From: Seramator thermalis
Lineage (GTDB): Bacteria > Bacteroidota > Bacteroidia > Bacteroidales > Dysgonomonadaceae
Assembly (NCBI RefSeq): GCF_004138125.1
Contig: NZ_RXHS01000009.1
Span: 1 to 64,000, forward strand
Length of the DNA stretch: 64,000 nucleotides
Direction: 5' to 3'
Shown: in pieces, positions 25,571-37,578 of the stretch
Position numbering within the stretch: the stretch's first letter is position 1
How the letters are laid out: each line of letters starts with the position of its first letter
The notes under the pieces: model-generated
What the model saw: only the letters and a program-made list of their open reading frames with translations
Database searches by the model: none
What the model was told of the DNA's origin: nothing
Position numbers and translations under genes: made by a program

Positions 25571-28123
25571 TTACAACCAGAACTCTTTTGTCAGGTGAAT
25601 ATCTTCGGATGACGAACCTATCATGAAGGTATACTTGCCAGCGGGTGTCACAAAATCACCCGTCTTTTCGTCCCAATAACGCAGCAGGTCTTTCCGGACC
25701 TTGATTTTCACGCGCTTGTTTTCTCCTTTCCGGATGGTGGTGCGTGCAAACCCTTTCAGCTCCTTGTTGGGGGTGACGACCCCCACATCAGGCAGTTTCA
25801 CGTATACCTGGGAGACTTCATCCCCGTCGTACTTCCCTGCGTTTCTGACCTCGAACGACACGAGCAGTTCTTTGCCCAGGTCTTTGATCTCCGGTTTGCC
25901 ATACTTGAACGTTGTATAGCTCAATCCGTACCCGAAAGGGAAAAGCGGTTTTCCCGTGAAATACTGGTAAGTGCGTCCCTTGGTAATATCGTAATCTCCA
26001 AAGGGAGGCAACTCTTCCAGCGAGTTATAATAGGTCAGCGGCAATCTCCCGCCCGGGTTATAGCGACCGAACAACACTTCCGCTACGGCAGTTCCTCCCT
26101 GCTCCCCGGGGTACCATGCATTCACAATGGCAGGGAGGTGATCCTGCATCCAGTTGATAGCAAGCGAGCTCCCGGCAACGAGTACGACCACCGTGTTGGG
26201 GTTGATCTTGTAGAGCTCTTCGATAAACTCCTGTTGATCTTCGGGTAAGAAGATGTCTTCCCGGTCTTTGCCTTCCCGTTCAATGGTTTTATTGATCCCC
26301 AGCACAGCAATAACCATGTCACACGTACGGGCTGCATTTCCGGCTTCGCCGTACAATTCGATCCGTTCTTTCTTCCCTACTTGCGGTACCCGCCACTGCA
26401 AACGTGCCAGGGCATAGTCCCGATCGTCATAGTATTCGGCTTTCAGCTCGTAATCCTTCCCCGCTTCAAGGTAAATACGCACCGTATCCTTGGAGATCGC
26501 GGCACCCCGCCATCGATCGATCAGCAGCTTGCCGTCGATACTCAGTCGGGCTCCATCGTCGTAGCTAAAGCTGAACGTGTAGTTCCCCGAGACGGGTGGG
26601 CGCAACGTGCCGGTCCATCGGATAGAGAGCGGGGATGCGGGCAGGAAAGGATCGGGTGCCTGGTTGGCCGGTTCAAAGTTGATCCACTCTTCGGTACGCA
26701 CCACGGGATCTCCCTCCAGTTTCATGTTGTCGAAATACTCAGCTTTCAATCCGTTGGGGAAGCTCGCTCCTTGAATAAGCTCCATGCCGTCTTTGGCCGA
26801 TTTCCAGGGGGCATGCACGATCCTGACCTTGTCGCCCACCAGGTTTCGGATACCCTGAAGAACGGATATGGGCTCATTGGCGGGGGTTCCGCTGTAATCG
26901 CCAAACTCCGCGTTGGCCGCGTTGATTCCTACCACGGCGATTGATTTCACCTTCTTCGTATTGATGGGAAGGGTGTTGTGGCTGTTTTTCAATAGCACGA
27001 TGCTTTGACGGGCAGCTTCCAGCGCCAGCTCTTTGTGTTCTTTCGAGCCGATCACGGATACCGGGATCTTGCTATAGGGGTTGTGATCGGGATCATCGAA
27101 GAATCCCAGTTTCACGCGGGCACGCAACACGCGATAGGCAGCCGTGTCGATATCGGCTTGCGTGACCATGTACTGCCGGTATGCGTTGAGTAGGGGTGCC
27201 ATGTAGACATCGTCCCCACACTCCAGGTCGAGGCCCGCCTTGATAGACAATGTGGCAGCGGCCTCCTTTGTCTTGACGTACTTCATGGCCGAAACCAACA
27301 GGCTGGGTCCTCCGCAATCGGATACCACGTAGCCGTTGAATCCCCAGTCGTGTCGCAGTACCTTGGTGAGCAGCCAGGGATTTGCCGTACAAGGCAGATC
27401 GTTGATGGCGTTGTATGCCGACATGATTGAGGCGGCCTTTCCATCCTTCACACTCATCTCGAATGCCGGGAGATAGTACTCCCGCAGTTGCCGTTCCGAT
27501 ATCCGGGGGTTGGCGGTAAAGCGATTGTGCTCCTCGTTGTTCGCAGCGAAATGCTTGGGTGTGGCGACAATCTTCAGGTACAGGTTATCGTCTCCCTGAA
27601 GTCCTTTTACGAATGCCGTACCGAGTACCCCCGACAGATAGGGGTCTTCACCGTAGGTCTCGGGAGTGCGCCCCCAGCGAGGGTCTCTCGCCATGTTGAT
27701 GGTGGGCGACCAGAAGGTCAGCAGATCCGTAAAACGGGCAGTCTGCAAGCGGCCCTGTTCGAGCTCGTTCCACCGTGCACGGGCCTCATCGGAGATGGCT
27801 GTAGCCACTTTCTGGTGCAGCTCGGGGTTCCACATACTGGCAAGGCCGATTGCCTGGGGGAAGACCGTAAAGCGTCCCGGACGTACCACACCGTGGAGTG
27901 CTTCGTTCCCGTGATAGTATTTGGGAATCTGCAGCCGCGGTATACCGGGAGAGGTGGCATAGAGCAAGCTTATTTTCTCTTCCATGGTCAGGCGGGACAG
28001 CAGGTCCATCACCCGTTCGTGCGTGGGCAGGTTCTCGTTTCTGAAGGGCATCTCCTCCTGGGCGTGGATAAGTGGCATCGCCACTCCCAATACAAGCACG
28101 AAAAGCAAAAGTCTCTTATTCAT
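25571..28123 (-). CDS. GH3 family beta-glycosidase with PA14 insert
   Basis: 850 residues with a signal peptide (1-22). Order: GH3 N-terminal barrel (about 40-340), GH3 C-terminal sandwich interrupted by a PA14 domain (about 455-580: LKAEYFDN, YTFSFSYDDGARLSIDG), end of the sandwich, and a fibronectin III-like C-terminal domain (about 755-840). The nucleophile is D269 in VVSDCGG, and the KHFAANNEEHN segment (190-200) is the usual substrate-binding motif. PA14-containing GH3 enzymes are usually beta-glucosidases; xylosidase or other activity is possible. It acts in the periplasm on oligosaccharides. A second, differently built GH3 lies at 43043. Confidence 0.9.
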   Translation of the reverse strand: MNKRLLLFVLVLGVAMPLIHAQEEMPFRNENLPTHERVMDLLSRLTMEEKISLLYATSPGIPRLQIPKYYHGNEALHGVVRPGRFTVFPQAIGLASMWNPELHQKVATAISDEARARWNELEQGRLQTARFTDLLTFWSPTINMARDPRWGRTPETYGEDPYLSGVLGTAFVKGLQGDDNLYLKIVATPKHFAANNEEHNRFTANPRISERQLREYYLPAFEMSVKDGKAASIMSAYNAINDLPCTANPWLLTKVLRHDWGFNGYVVSDCGGPSLLVSAMKYVKTKEAAATLSIKAGLDLECGDDVYMAPLLNAYRQYMVTQADIDTAAYRVLRARVKLGFFDDPDHNPYSKIPVSVIGSKEHKELALEAARQSIVLLKNSHNTLPINTKKVKSIAVVGINAANAEFGDYSGTPANEPISVLQGIRNLVGDKVRIVHAPWKSAKDGMELIQGASFPNGLKAEYFDNMKLEGDPVVRTEEWINFEPANQAPDPFLPASPLSIRWTGTLRPPVSGNYTFSFSYDDGARLSIDGKLLIDRWRGAAISKDTVRIYLEAGKDYELKAEYYDDRDYALARLQWRVPQVGKKERIELYGEAGNAARTCDMVIAVLGINKTIEREGKDREDIFLPEDQQEFIEELYKINPNTVVVLVAGSSLAINWMQDHLPAIVNAWYPGEQGGTAVAEVLFGRYNPGGRLPLTYYNSLEELPPFGDYDITKGRTYQYFTGKPLFPFGYGLSYTTFKYGKPEIKDLGKELLVSFEVRNAGKYDGDEVSQVYVKLPDVGVVTPNKELKGFARTTIRKGENKRVKIKVRKDLLRYWDEKTGDFVTPAGKYTFMIGSSSEDIHLTKEFWL

Positions 28124-28214
28124 CTAATTCATTGTTCTATCCTCGCTTGTGATGTGTTTACAGCTAACCCGTTTACCCATTTAGCGGTACAATCACGCGC
28201 GAAAGTTCAGTAAG

Positions 28215-31200
28215 TTATTTCGATCTATCTATTCGTTTCAGCCGGGCGTCCACCTTGATTGTTTCTCCCGGCTTTGTGTTGTATGTTTTTTGGATATTCC
28301 TGGCTCGGAGATACAATTTGCCTCCCAATTGGGACTGGACCTGTGCTTCGGTTACCGCTCCATCTTTCCAGGAGAGGTCCACAGTGAATCCACCTCTGGC
28401 TTTCAAGCCTTTTACCGATCCGCTTTTCGCCATCGCCGAAGGGAGGGACGGGAGCAGATGTATTTCAAAACTTCCGTTTTTCTTTTTCAGTTGGCTTTGA
28501 AGGAACATCTCAGCAATCGCGGCCGTGGCTCCGAAGTTCCCGTCGATCTGGAAGGGCGGATGGTCGTCGAATAGGTTGGGTAACGTTTTCTCTGCCAGCA
28601 GCACGGAGAGGAGTTTAAAGGCATGATCGCCATCGTAAAGACGGTTCCACATGTTGATTTTCCAGGCTAACCCCCAACCAGTGCCCCCATCGCCACGGGC
28701 GACCAGGGTTTTGCGGGCAGCTTCAGCCAGTGCGGGTGTCCCCACCCTCGTGATCTGGGTTCCGGGATATAAACCAAACAGGTGGGAAGTATGCCTGTGG
28801 TGCGGTTCCGCTTCCTCGTAATCTTCGGCCCATTCAAGGATACGACCAGTTCTTTCGCTGACGCGGATACCGGGGATCCTTTTCAAGGTAGCTTCGCACT
28901 CTTTTCTGAAATCGGCATCCACTTTCAGTATGTTAGCAGCCTCGATACAGTTCGTCAATAAGTTATGGATGATCTCCAGGTCCATGGTCGCTCCATAGGT
29001 GAACATTGAGTGTTCCCCGTTGGGCAGGATAAACGTATTCTCGGGAGAATAGGAAGGGTTGGTCACCAGTTTTCCAGCGTACGCTGTGCCAGCCGGTGCT
29101 TCCACCAGGAAATCCATGATGAAGCGAGCCGCTCCTTTCATGAGGGGCCACGCGCGTTCCGCGAGGAACTCTTTATCTCCGGTGAAGCAATAGTGTTCCC
29201 ACAGGTGCTGTGCCAACCATGCTGCGCCCATGGGCCATATTCCCTGGGGACCATCGGCGGGAGCAGTAAATCCCCAGGCATCGGTCAGGTGGTGAACCAC
29301 CCATCCTCGAGCCCCGTAGATAACCTTTGCACTCCTCTCCCCCGGTTTAACCAGCATATCCATTAAATCGAAGAGGGGCATGTGCATTTCCGACAGGTTC
29401 GTGAGGTTGGACGGCCAGTAGTTCATCTGGAGGTTTATATTCGTATGGAAATCTGCGTTCCAAGGGGCATTCATCTGCCACGCCCAGAGTCCTTGCAAGT
29501 TTGCGGGCATCCCTCCCGGCCGAGAAGAACTGATCAGCAGGTAGCGTCCGAACTGGAAATAGGTAGATACCAGTTCCAAATCCGGTTGTCCTGTTTCTCG
29601 TGCCAGGTCTAATCGCTCGTTGGTTGGCAATGCATCAATATCTGCCGAAACTGGTCCAAGATCAAGGTCTACCCGTCCAAAATACTGCTGATGATCGGCA
29701 ATATGGTCAGACTTAATCCTGTCGTACGATTTATGAATCACCTTAGTGATTATTTCGGCACATTTTTCCCGGGAGTCTCCCGAGAAATCGGTAATTCCTT
29801 TGGCAAGGTTCTCCATACCGGGATAATTGGTCGCTCCTGTAATATACAGCGTGAGGGTATTGGCATCGTTCACCTTCAGCAGGTATCCCTGATCGACGCT
29901 TTCCACCACAGCTACATCTCCTCCGTCGGCAACGGCTTTCACCTGGGCGGCAAAGCTTATTCCACGTGAATTCCCATCCTTGTCCTTCCTTGCAATCTGC
30001 CCGTTGAGCAGTAGCCCGTCATTTCCTAGTTTCTCGGTTTTCGCATCCTGCGCTCTTTTTAGGACCAACGAAAGGTTTATGTTGTTCTTTTTGTCGGCTG
30101 TAATTCGCACCACGATCACGTTATCGGGTGCCGAGGCGAAATATTCGCGCGTGTAATTTACTCCTTTGGAACGATAGTTCACGGTAGAAATGGCCGTCGA
30201 AAGATCCAGAGTTCTCACATAATCTTGTGCGTTAAGTTCAGGAGTATCAAACCACAGCTCTCCCAATGATTGGTACGACCTGATGTTTTTGGGATTTCCC
30301 AACATGGTGGCTTCGGCTAGTTTAACGGCTTCGTTATTATGATCTTCAAACAACAAACGTTGAATTTCGGGCAAGGCTTCCCGTCCTTCAGGGTTATTGG
30401 GATCCAGTGGGTAGCCGTCCCACAGGGTATTTTCATTTAATTGAATTCGTTCGTCTGCCACTCCCCCGAAAACCATTGCACCCAGGCGTCCGTTGCCCAG
30501 GGGCAGCGCTTCCTCCCAAACTTTCGCCGACTTACGGTACCATAATACATTTTTTGTGTTTTCAGGTTTTTTCCCTTCACCTGTAAATTCAACACGGTCA
30601 AACCATTTGGCATTAATTTGCACGTTCCTCTCACTGGCGCCCAATCCAGAAGTTTGAATCACTTTTTGAATTGTCCCATCGGGATTGTAATAGAGCTTAT
30701 CAAAACAGATGGAGCGTAACCAATCGCTGGGCTCTCCATTTACCCGTGAAAGCATGCTGTTATGATAAAAGGCATACCACTGCCCTTTGTACTCGACAAT
30801 TGATCCATGGTTGGTATAGCTGTCGGTAGGATCCATATAGACCCCCTGGTGTTTCCAAGGTCCCAAGGGGTTATCGCTGGTGGCATACCGCATCCGGTTA
30901 TCCCCTTTTACGCCCTCCTTGTCGTTATTTTCGTCGTGGTTATCGGAGTAGGAAAGGTAATAAATGCCGTTTCTTTTGTGTACCCACGCTGCTTCATGAA
31001 AATCATAAAGTCCTTCCATAGGCTGAAGTTCACCATCCAATTCCGTCATATTGTCTTTCAGTTTGGCTCCAAAGCATCTACCTCCACCGCCATAGTAGAA
31101 ATAAGCCTGGCCGTCATCGTCGACAAACACGCAGGGATCAATTTCTCCGTTATCCGGAAGGCCTTTCAACCAATGGTCCAAAACAACAAAATCCGAAGCA

Positions 31201-31673
31201 GGTTTGTCACTAACCGCAATTCCAATCTTCCAGTTCCTGTTCCATGGATCCTGGCTCGGATGCGGAAAATAGAAATAATATTTCCCGTTTTTGTATGCAC
31301 AATCGGGCGCCCACATAAATTTTGCATCGTTGGCAAGCGGCTTTCCCCACGGGACCTGACTTGCACGAAGTATTTCTCCATGATCTGTCCAGTTCACCAT
31401 ATCATCGGTGGAAAAGACGTGGTACTGATCCATCAGGTCGCATCCTCTCGGTGGAGCAATATCATGCGATGCGTAAATATACAACCGGCCATCATTCCAC
31501 ACTCTTGCAGAAGGATCAGCTGTGTACATATGCCTGATAAACGGGTTGTGGTGTAGATCTGCTGATTTACCTTGTGCTGTAGAAAGCATTGGACACATCA
31601 AAAAGAAGCCAACGAGCAGTAAGCACGTGAAAAGAACTGTGCGTTTTTTCTTATAAGAACATGATTCTTGCAT
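28215..31673 (-). CDS. GH43-GH95 fusion glycoside hydrolase, secreted
   Basis: About 1152 residues from [10 protein letters not shown] (31673), chosen because it gives a signal peptide and sits 22 bases after the previous stop. The N-terminal half (about 40-345) is a GH43 five-bladed propeller: base candidate D53 in [10 protein letters not shown], modulator D in [12 protein letters not shown], acid E in [13 protein letters not shown]. The C-terminal half (about 355-1145) is a GH95 alpha-L-fucosidase/alpha-L-galactosidase-type (alpha/alpha)6 enzyme: [45 protein letters not shown] and [21 protein letters not shown]. The GH43 half is strikingly similar to the separate GH43 at 40449. A two-activity enzyme that releases two different terminal sugars is the likely role (inference). 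Confidence 0.88.
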   Translation of the reverse strand: MQESCSYKKKRTVLFTCLLLVGFFLMCPMLSTAQGKSADLHHNPFIRHMYTADPSARVWNDGRLYIYASHDIAPPRGCDLMDQYHVFSTDDMVNWTDHGEILRASQVPWGKPLANDAKFMWAPDCAYKNGKYYFYFPHPSQDPWNRNWKIGIAVSDKPASDFVVLDHWLKGLPDNGEIDPCVFVDDDGQAYFYYGGGGRCFGAKLKDNMTELDGELQPMEGLYDFHEAAWVHKRNGIYYLSYSDNHDENNDKEGVKGDNRMRYATSDNPLGPWKHQGVYMDPTDSYTNHGSIVEYKGQWYAFYHNSMLSRVNGEPSDWLRSICFDKLYYNPDGTIQKVIQTSGLGASERNVQINAKWFDRVEFTGEGKKPENTKNVLWYRKSAKVWEEALPLGNGRLGAMVFGGVADERIQLNENTLWDGYPLDPNNPEGREALPEIQRLLFEDHNNEAVKLAEATMLGNPKNIRSYQSLGELWFDTPELNAQDYVRTLDLSTAISTVNYRSKGVNYTREYFASAPDNVIVVRITADKKNNINLSLVLKRAQDAKTEKLGNDGLLLNGQIARKDKDGNSRGISFAAQVKAVADGGDVAVVESVDQGYLLKVNDANTLTLYITGATNYPGMENLAKGITDFSGDSREKCAEIITKVIHKSYDRIKSDHIADHQQYFGRVDLDLGPVSADIDALPTNERLDLARETGQPDLELVSTYFQFGRYLLISSSRPGGMPANLQGLWAWQMNAPWNADFHTNINLQMNYWPSNLTNLSEMHMPLFDLMDMLVKPGERSAKVIYGARGWVVHHLTDAWGFTAPADGPQGIWPMGAAWLAQHLWEHYCFTGDKEFLAERAWPLMKGAARFIMDFLVEAPAGTAYAGKLVTNPSYSPENTFILPNGEHSMFTYGATMDLEIIHNLLTNCIEAANILKVDADFRKECEATLKRIPGIRVSERTGRILEWAEDYEEAEPHHRHTSHLFGLYPGTQITRVGTPALAEAARKTLVARGDGGTGWGLAWKINMWNRLYDGDHAFKLLSVLLAEKTLPNLFDDHPPFQIDGNFGATAAIAEMFLQSQLKKKNGSFEIHLLPSLPSAMAKSGSVKGLKARGGFTVDLSWKDGAVTEAQVQSQLGGKLYLRARNIQKTYNTKPGETIKVDARLKRIDRSK

Positions 31674-31695
31674 GATTATATAATTGTTAAGTTTG

Positions 31696-34644
31696 TTATT
31701 GGTTACTCCATAACTCCTTGATGGTTTCTTCCACATTCAGGCCATCAGGATTTTTTGCTGATTTGTTATTTGCACGGTATTTCCCTCGCCCTTTTCCTTC
31801 GCATAAGCTAACCAGTCGACTCACGGGCATTTGTAAAAAACCATTCGGATCATTTTTCCGTATCCAATCATATGCGTACCTCAACCACTCTCGTCGATAT
31901 TGTTCACTTTGCAGATAAAACCAGGTAATTTCATCATAACCCCATATGAAATGACTGTCGACAGTTGCTTCGCCCGGAGTGCGGCTACAGCCAAAATTAT
32001 CGAACTCAACCAGGTAGGGCAGCGACTGGCAATGCCAGCCACTTGGGGTGGTACCTCCTTTACTCTTGAGATACAAGGCATCCAGATAACCCACTTCCAA
32101 TAGGGCCTGCCGAGGTTTGTCAGGGATTTCTTTTATCCGCAACGGAAAAGAATTGAAATCCAACAAACTCACTCCATCTACGATCATTCCCCCATACGGC
32201 ACATGGGCATCCAGCAGTACCCATCCCCGACGAGTGGCTGTTTTAGCATATTTCCTTAGTTTGTCAATAAACGACTGCCAGTATAGCAAATCGGGATCGG
32301 CCATCCCCATCAGAGCTGTCTGTCCCAGGTGAAGCGCTTCGCATCCGAGATCGAAATAAGTTCCTGCAAGAAAAATGAACCACAACTGGGTTTCCTGCCT
32401 CGTGATGTCGGGAACGCTTGAACCTTCACGCCAATGATTCACGAACTTCCCATCAGGATTTAGCATCAGTTCATAACTAAAATGCCGGTCTTCGGCGGGC
32501 ACCCCTATTGCCTCGAATACCCAGGCAGGAATGGGAATTTTTTCCACATTCCGTGTGATAATTTCAAATAGCGATGCTTGGAAAATGATATCCTTATCGT
32601 AGGCATGCACCTCTTCGACTATTTTTCTTGCCTGTTCTATATAATCAGGAATGATCAGGACATCTTCTCTCCCCCACCGGTAAATGGCTCTTCCTATAAA
32701 TTTTGCGCCAATATTTTTTATCAGCCGGACATCGTCTTCTTTGTAGGGATAGGGACCATCATTCGTGTAAGGGTCAACTGCCAGGAATTCGGTCATGGTA
32801 ACCGATCGTTTCAGGTAGTTTTCCAGTACCGGTCGTGAGATACCCGATTCGTCAAAATAGTAAGGACCGGGGTTGGCGGAGCATGCCTCATCTTTTGTAA
32901 ATTCAAATCCCTTGGGTATCACTCCAAAGTTTTCGTTTCCAATATTTTCAAAAATCATATTACAATATGTTGCTTCTCCAACAGCATTGTTGAAAGAGAT
33001 ACCATATCTTCCTGTACCATTGATGTAAATATTTTCAAAATGAATGTTTTTCATCATTTTATCCTTGCTGGTATCAAGATAAATTGCATCAGATCTTGAA
33101 TTAAAAATATCTATATTTGAAAATTTCACATTCAACAAATCGTAATGAGAATAACTGGTAAGATGTATTGCCCCTGCTGTTTTTCCGCTGATAAAATCTC
33201 CCTTCAAACCCAATGGGCCCTCTTGTGCACCACAATTATAGATGGAAATGTTTTCGTAAAGATGTAAACCTTCATCACTGAAAGGTTGACCTGGAAAGTC
33301 TGTTGTTGCTCGCAGGGCTGCTTCCATGGCATCCGTGATGACAAGATTCAATGCTTTATGTTCTTTTCCTCCAAAAAAACCGACACTTGATGCTCTCCAG
33401 TTATTTTCTGCCGTACAGTATTGGTATGTGTTGTTCTCACACATATTTTTACCACTTGACCATGAAGCCATGTCGTCATCCCCATTGTTGCGAAAACTAC
33501 AATATTCAACGAGGGAATTTTTACTCCCTGTTGCTAAATTTAATCCATCAGCATAATGATTCCGAAAGCGACTATATTGAACAGTAAGATTATTTGTCCC
33601 TATGATCCAACCTCCACACTCAAAATGCTCTATCCACACGTTTCTGATGATAGAATTTGAACCAAATGAACCCATAACCCCTTTTCCTACTCCTCCATTC
33701 CGTCCATCAGGCAAAACAAAATAGCGCCTGTTATTAGCCGATGTTATATACAATCCATCAAGCAGTATATTGTTTTGATCAGTTTGAATACCTCTTTTTG
33801 CATATGTCTCTGCATTGTCAGACGAAGAAGCAAAATAAATCTCGGTGTACCACATACCCGCACCGATAATTTTGGTATTTGGTTCATGTATAAAAATTCT
33901 CTCGAAAACGTCATATTTTCCTGCGGGAATATAAATGGTTTTCCCTCCATTGTTTCTAATAAATTCGTCCAAAGGACCATCCGATAAACGATAACTTACT
34001 TTATTTTGATCTGTGATTGATTCGTATGTTACCGAAGACGGGATAGGTTCCAGTTCAACGAAATCAATCGTATAAGGAATTTTATTATCGTCAACCTTTA
34101 CCAATTTAAAAGTAGCTTCCCGGGGTATTTTCTTCGTGAGTTTAACCCGAATATCGTCGAATCGCATACGGGCAAATTTGTTTGCCTCAGGTATATTGTC
34201 GGGATACATTTGGCCTGTCATTAAAGCATATTGCCATGCCCAATAGGAATCGAGTGTGATGTTTTCAATAAATTTTTCATCGATGTACAAAGCAATTACT
34301 CCTTTTGTCCCTCCTCCATTCTTGCCATCAGGAATAGAAAAACGAATGACCATTCCATCAGCTGCCTCTTCATTCTTCCACTGAATATAAGAGTCTTTCT
34401 CTATAAGTTGAGTTGCCATAGAATTGGAGGCTTCGCTCTGCAATTCCGATTGCACAGAAGTGGGAAATAGAAATAATCCAGTAGTGAAGCATTTCCCTGG
34501 TTCTGCTTCATAACGCTTGTATGGTCTATCGTAATATCCACGCTTCTTGGTGTCATCCGGGAAAAATACACTTTGTGAAAACAAACCGGAAAAACTTAGC
34601 ACGAATAATGAGCAAAATAAAAAAGATCTTGCTTCCATGTCCAT
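31696..34644 (-). CDS. Secreted right-handed beta-helix protein with carbohydrate-binding N-terminus and large unknown C-terminus
   Basis: 982 residues. Signal peptide (about 1-23), then a CBM6/35-like module (about 40-205: [39 protein letters not shown]), then a pectate-lyase-like beta-helix (about 215-600: [32 protein letters not shown]), then about 350 residues with no family I recognise ([34 protein letters not shown]). The CBM plus beta-helix arrangement recalls GH87-type alpha-1,3-glucanases and related lyases, but catalytic residues cannot be assigned. The gene ends 22 bases before the GH43-GH95 start and follows a GH2 gene by 8 bases, so it is firmly in the operon. Confidence 0.7.
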   Translation of the reverse strand: MDMEARSFLFCSLFVLSFSGLFSQSVFFPDDTKKRGYYDRPYKRYEAEPGKCFTTGLFLFPTSVQSELQSEASNSMATQLIEKDSYIQWKNEEAADGMVIRFSIPDGKNGGGTKGVIALYIDEKFIENITLDSYWAWQYALMTGQMYPDNIPEANKFARMRFDDIRVKLTKKIPREATFKLVKVDDNKIPYTIDFVELEPIPSSVTYESITDQNKVSYRLSDGPLDEFIRNNGGKTIYIPAGKYDVFERIFIHEPNTKIIGAGMWYTEIYFASSSDNAETYAKRGIQTDQNNILLDGLYITSANNRRYFVLPDGRNGGVGKGVMGSFGSNSIIRNVWIEHFECGGWIIGTNNLTVQYSRFRNHYADGLNLATGSKNSLVEYCSFRNNGDDDMASWSSGKNMCENNTYQYCTAENNWRASSVGFFGGKEHKALNLVITDAMEAALRATTDFPGQPFSDEGLHLYENISIYNCGAQEGPLGLKGDFISGKTAGAIHLTSYSHYDLLNVKFSNIDIFNSRSDAIYLDTSKDKMMKNIHFENIYINGTGRYGISFNNAVGEATYCNMIFENIGNENFGVIPKGFEFTKDEACSANPGPYYFDESGISRPVLENYLKRSVTMTEFLAVDPYTNDGPYPYKEDDVRLIKNIGAKFIGRAIYRWGREDVLIIPDYIEQARKIVEEVHAYDKDIIFQASLFEIITRNVEKIPIPAWVFEAIGVPAEDRHFSYELMLNPDGKFVNHWREGSSVPDITRQETQLWFIFLAGTYFDLGCEALHLGQTALMGMADPDLLYWQSFIDKLRKYAKTATRRGWVLLDAHVPYGGMIVDGVSLLDFNSFPLRIKEIPDKPRQALLEVGYLDALYLKSKGGTTPSGWHCQSLPYLVEFDNFGCSRTPGEATVDSHFIWGYDEITWFYLQSEQYRREWLRYAYDWIRKNDPNGFLQMPVSRLVSLCEGKGRGKYRANNKSAKNPDGLNVEETIKELWSNQ

Positions 34645-34652
34645 AATTATTG

Positions 34653-37532
34653 TTAATTGACGGGTCCATCCATTAATAGATCATGATCCTTTTTATTTTC
34701 CTCGTTCATCCATTCGGATACCGGATTTAGTTTGACGCCCATTACCGGAAATAACTTTCTCCAGAAGGCGAACGTTTCTTCTGTGCTTATGGCATAATCC
34801 AATGCTGATACAATATAGGATGTATTGCCGACTTTTAGGGATACTAAGGCTGCACCTTCGGGTTTTTCCAGTTGCTCGTAGAGAACTATCTGCCCGCATT
34901 TTCGATTTTCGGGAATTTCATTAAACAGAGACCAGTCCGTTCGAGAGGCGGTCAGTATTATTTCTCCTTTCGCCGTAAAATCTCCCGCGAGCCCGCATTT
35001 CAGGATATGTTTATCGCCTTTGATCTCGCTGAAATAGATAGAAGGCAAATCGAAATGTTTGCCCCATGCACTTTGTTTGTTGCTTTCCAACGCGGTAGCC
35101 TCTCTGTTCGTGAGTTCCATGCGTTCGGGCAACAGCGTCCCGATTGCCGGGCTTATATCCTGGTTACGAAGCATCAACAGGAGGACTCCACCTTGTCTTT
35201 TGACATCTTCGATCAGTTTATCTTGTCCTCCCTGGTAGGTATGCGCATCAATAATCAGCAGCTGTGACGGTTTTTCTGAAAGGCTGACTCCTATTTTCTT
35301 CAATTGACGGTATAATGATCCGTTTTCATCACCTAAAAAAAGAGCATTCCCGTATTGATAATCATGAATCACGGGTTTTTCGGAGTATTTATATTCGGTG
35401 TACGTATCCCAGGGCGATGGTTCTCTGGCTATTGCGGCTTTCAGGGCTTCGAACATCGGCAATGGTTTGTAGAGGGGCTTTTCTGGATCGATCCCCGGAT
35501 TGAATGTGGATACATAAGGAGGAATTCTTTCAAACTGATAACCGGGCTTTCCTTCTTCATACTTTTTGCCTGCGAAAACACCATCATGTAGATTCGGTAA
35601 GCGAGAATAGTCATTGTAGCCGAGACCCAGATGCTCGATTCCGAACCAACAGACCTCAGACGGCGAGAAATAAGCCAGGTAGGGACGTGCCATTTTCGTC
35701 ACATTCTGGTATAAATCGACAGCCAAAGCTTCACTTCGCCCGTAGTATGATTCATAAGCTTTGTCACCTGCAAAAGTATACAATTGTGCGGGCTTACCGT
35801 AGTAAGTGGCACCACATTCACCCACGATTAATGGTTTTTGTAGGTCTTTCGGTAAATCCTGTAGATGTAGGCCATGTCCAAAATGTTTGCTCCACACAGG
35901 AAGACGCCCGTTCATATTCCCGTCGCCATCTATGGTGATAAAGTCACGGGTAGGATCAATTTCTTTAGCAGTAAGTGTCATGGCTACCATCTTGTCATCC
36001 CATATATCTGAAACTGATTTCTCGGCTTTGTTCAGGAGCGCGATCGCGAACATCTCGTTTCCGGCACTCCATCCGATTACTGACGGGTGGTTTCTGTCGC
36101 GTAGAATCAACCGGTGAAAGTGTTCTTCCGATCGTTGCCAAGTAATCTCTTCTTCCAGATTAAGGCGTATGGAACTTCCAAATAGCGCAGTTTCGTCAAG
36201 AACCATCAGTCCCATCTCATCAGCCAGATCATAATAAACTCTTGGCCATGGTTGTGCATGAGGGCGCACAGCATTTCCGCCAAAGTCTTTGATCATGGTG
36301 TACCATGCCCAGGCAAAACGTCGTGAACAGACATATGGACCAAAAGGATGCTGGATATCTCCAAAGCACTGTATTTTGCTTCCATTAAGATGAAATTCAT
36401 CACCTACAATTTTAAATTGTCGCCATCCGAACCGGGTAGCTTTACGGTCGTACGTTTGTTTACCTTGTTTTATGTCTAACAGAAGGGTGTATAAATTGGG
36501 GAACTCGGGTGACCATGTGTCTAATTTGTTGTCAACTTTTGTCGATAGATGAATAGTTTTTGTTTCGCCCGGTTTTAATTCTATCTTTTGTGAGTTTATT
36601 TTTAATGCGGAAGCATGGCACAACTCCCACGAAATTTCCGGAGCAAACAGCGGATCTTTAGACTGGTTGTTATTGATCCACTTGCGTACATCCCCATCCA
36701 AAACTATCTTTTGTTTTTTCTGAGAGCTGTTTGTAACAGTTACTTCAACGTCCAATTCGTTCCTGTCGAGCCAGGGTTTCACAAAAACGTCGACAACCCT
36801 TACTTCCGGCAATCCGAGCAAATAAACATCCTGCCATATTCCAATAAGATCGTCTGTGTAGGAACCGGGAGGATAAACCGCCCCGAACTTATCATAAAGA
36901 GGATGGTGTTTATCAAATAGCTTGCTATGTCTCAGTCCCAATAGTATTTCTGCTTTTTCACCGGGTTTAATGTCTCTGGTAATATCCACTTCAAAGGGCA
37001 GATAGGAGTCGAAGTTGGTATAGACTTCTTTGCCATTAATATACACAACACATTCACCGGCAACTGCTTCGAAATGAAGTACGACCTGCTTCGATTTCCA
37101 ATCTGAGGGTATTGTTATGTTTTTACGTAACCAACCCATGCGCGCATTTACCCAATGTTTTGGATAACTGGGGTAATAAACCGAGCCTGGGGCATAGGGG
37201 AAACGGGTGCCTTCTCCAACGTCCTGACCGCCGCCCCAGTTATTCACGTTAATGGGCGAAGGAATCTTTATTTTGGTTTTCTCCCATTCTGTATCAACAG
37301 CCTTGGAAAGTATGGGTGGAACACCGCTTCCGTTTTTCCAGCCGGCAGGCAAATGGATGATTTGCACATCCCAGTAGCCGTTTAAACAAATCTCGTCTCG
37401 AAAATCTTTTTCATACTTATTTACTAATCCCTCCGCGGGGGAAAAATCTCTTTGAAATAAAACCTGCCCCTGCACATGTAGATAAGAAACAAGAAAGAAC
37501 AATAAACTATAAATTAATTTTGATATAGACAT
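34653..37532 (-). CDS. Secreted GH2-type glycoside hydrolase with C-terminal extension
   Basis: 959 residues with a signal peptide ending near VQGQ. Same layout as the GH2 at 12490: sugar-binding jelly roll (about 35-235, AGWKNGSGVPP, VVLHFEAVAGECVVYINGKEV), immunoglobulin-like domain, TIM barrel (about 365-690) and a flavodoxin-like C-terminal region (GNALFLGDENGSLYRQL) plus beta domain. Acid/base E in GWSAGNEM, nucleophile candidate E in LIVGECGATYYG. Substrate sugar unknown. It is 46 bases after the GH55-like gene and 8 bases before the beta-helix gene. Confidence 0.85.
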   Translation of the reverse strand: MSISKLIYSLLFFLVSYLHVQGQVLFQRDFSPAEGLVNKYEKDFRDEICLNGYWDVQIIHLPAGWKNGSGVPPILSKAVDTEWEKTKIKIPSPINVNNWGGGQDVGEGTRFPYAPGSVYYPSYPKHWVNARMGWLRKNITIPSDWKSKQVVLHFEAVAGECVVYINGKEVYTNFDSYLPFEVDITRDIKPGEKAEILLGLRHSKLFDKHHPLYDKFGAVYPPGSYTDDLIGIWQDVYLLGLPEVRVVDVFVKPWLDRNELDVEVTVTNSSQKKQKIVLDGDVRKWINNNQSKDPLFAPEISWELCHASALKINSQKIELKPGETKTIHLSTKVDNKLDTWSPEFPNLYTLLLDIKQGKQTYDRKATRFGWRQFKIVGDEFHLNGSKIQCFGDIQHPFGPYVCSRRFAWAWYTMIKDFGGNAVRPHAQPWPRVYYDLADEMGLMVLDETALFGSSIRLNLEEEITWQRSEEHFHRLILRDRNHPSVIGWSAGNEMFAIALLNKAEKSVSDIWDDKMVAMTLTAKEIDPTRDFITIDGDGNMNGRLPVWSKHFGHGLHLQDLPKDLQKPLIVGECGATYYGKPAQLYTFAGDKAYESYYGRSEALAVDLYQNVTKMARPYLAYFSPSEVCWFGIEHLGLGYNDYSRLPNLHDGVFAGKKYEEGKPGYQFERIPPYVSTFNPGIDPEKPLYKPLPMFEALKAAIAREPSPWDTYTEYKYSEKPVIHDYQYGNALFLGDENGSLYRQLKKIGVSLSEKPSQLLIIDAHTYQGGQDKLIEDVKRQGGVLLLMLRNQDISPAIGTLLPERMELTNREATALESNKQSAWGKHFDLPSIYFSEIKGDKHILKCGLAGDFTAKGEIILTASRTDWSLFNEIPENRKCGQIVLYEQLEKPEGAALVSLKVGNTSYIVSALDYAISTEETFAFWRKLFPVMGVKLNPVSEWMNEENKKDHDLLMDGPVN

Positions 37533-37578
37533 ATCCGTTGTTAAAAGATTTTATTCATTTCAATCTTTTTAATTGCAA

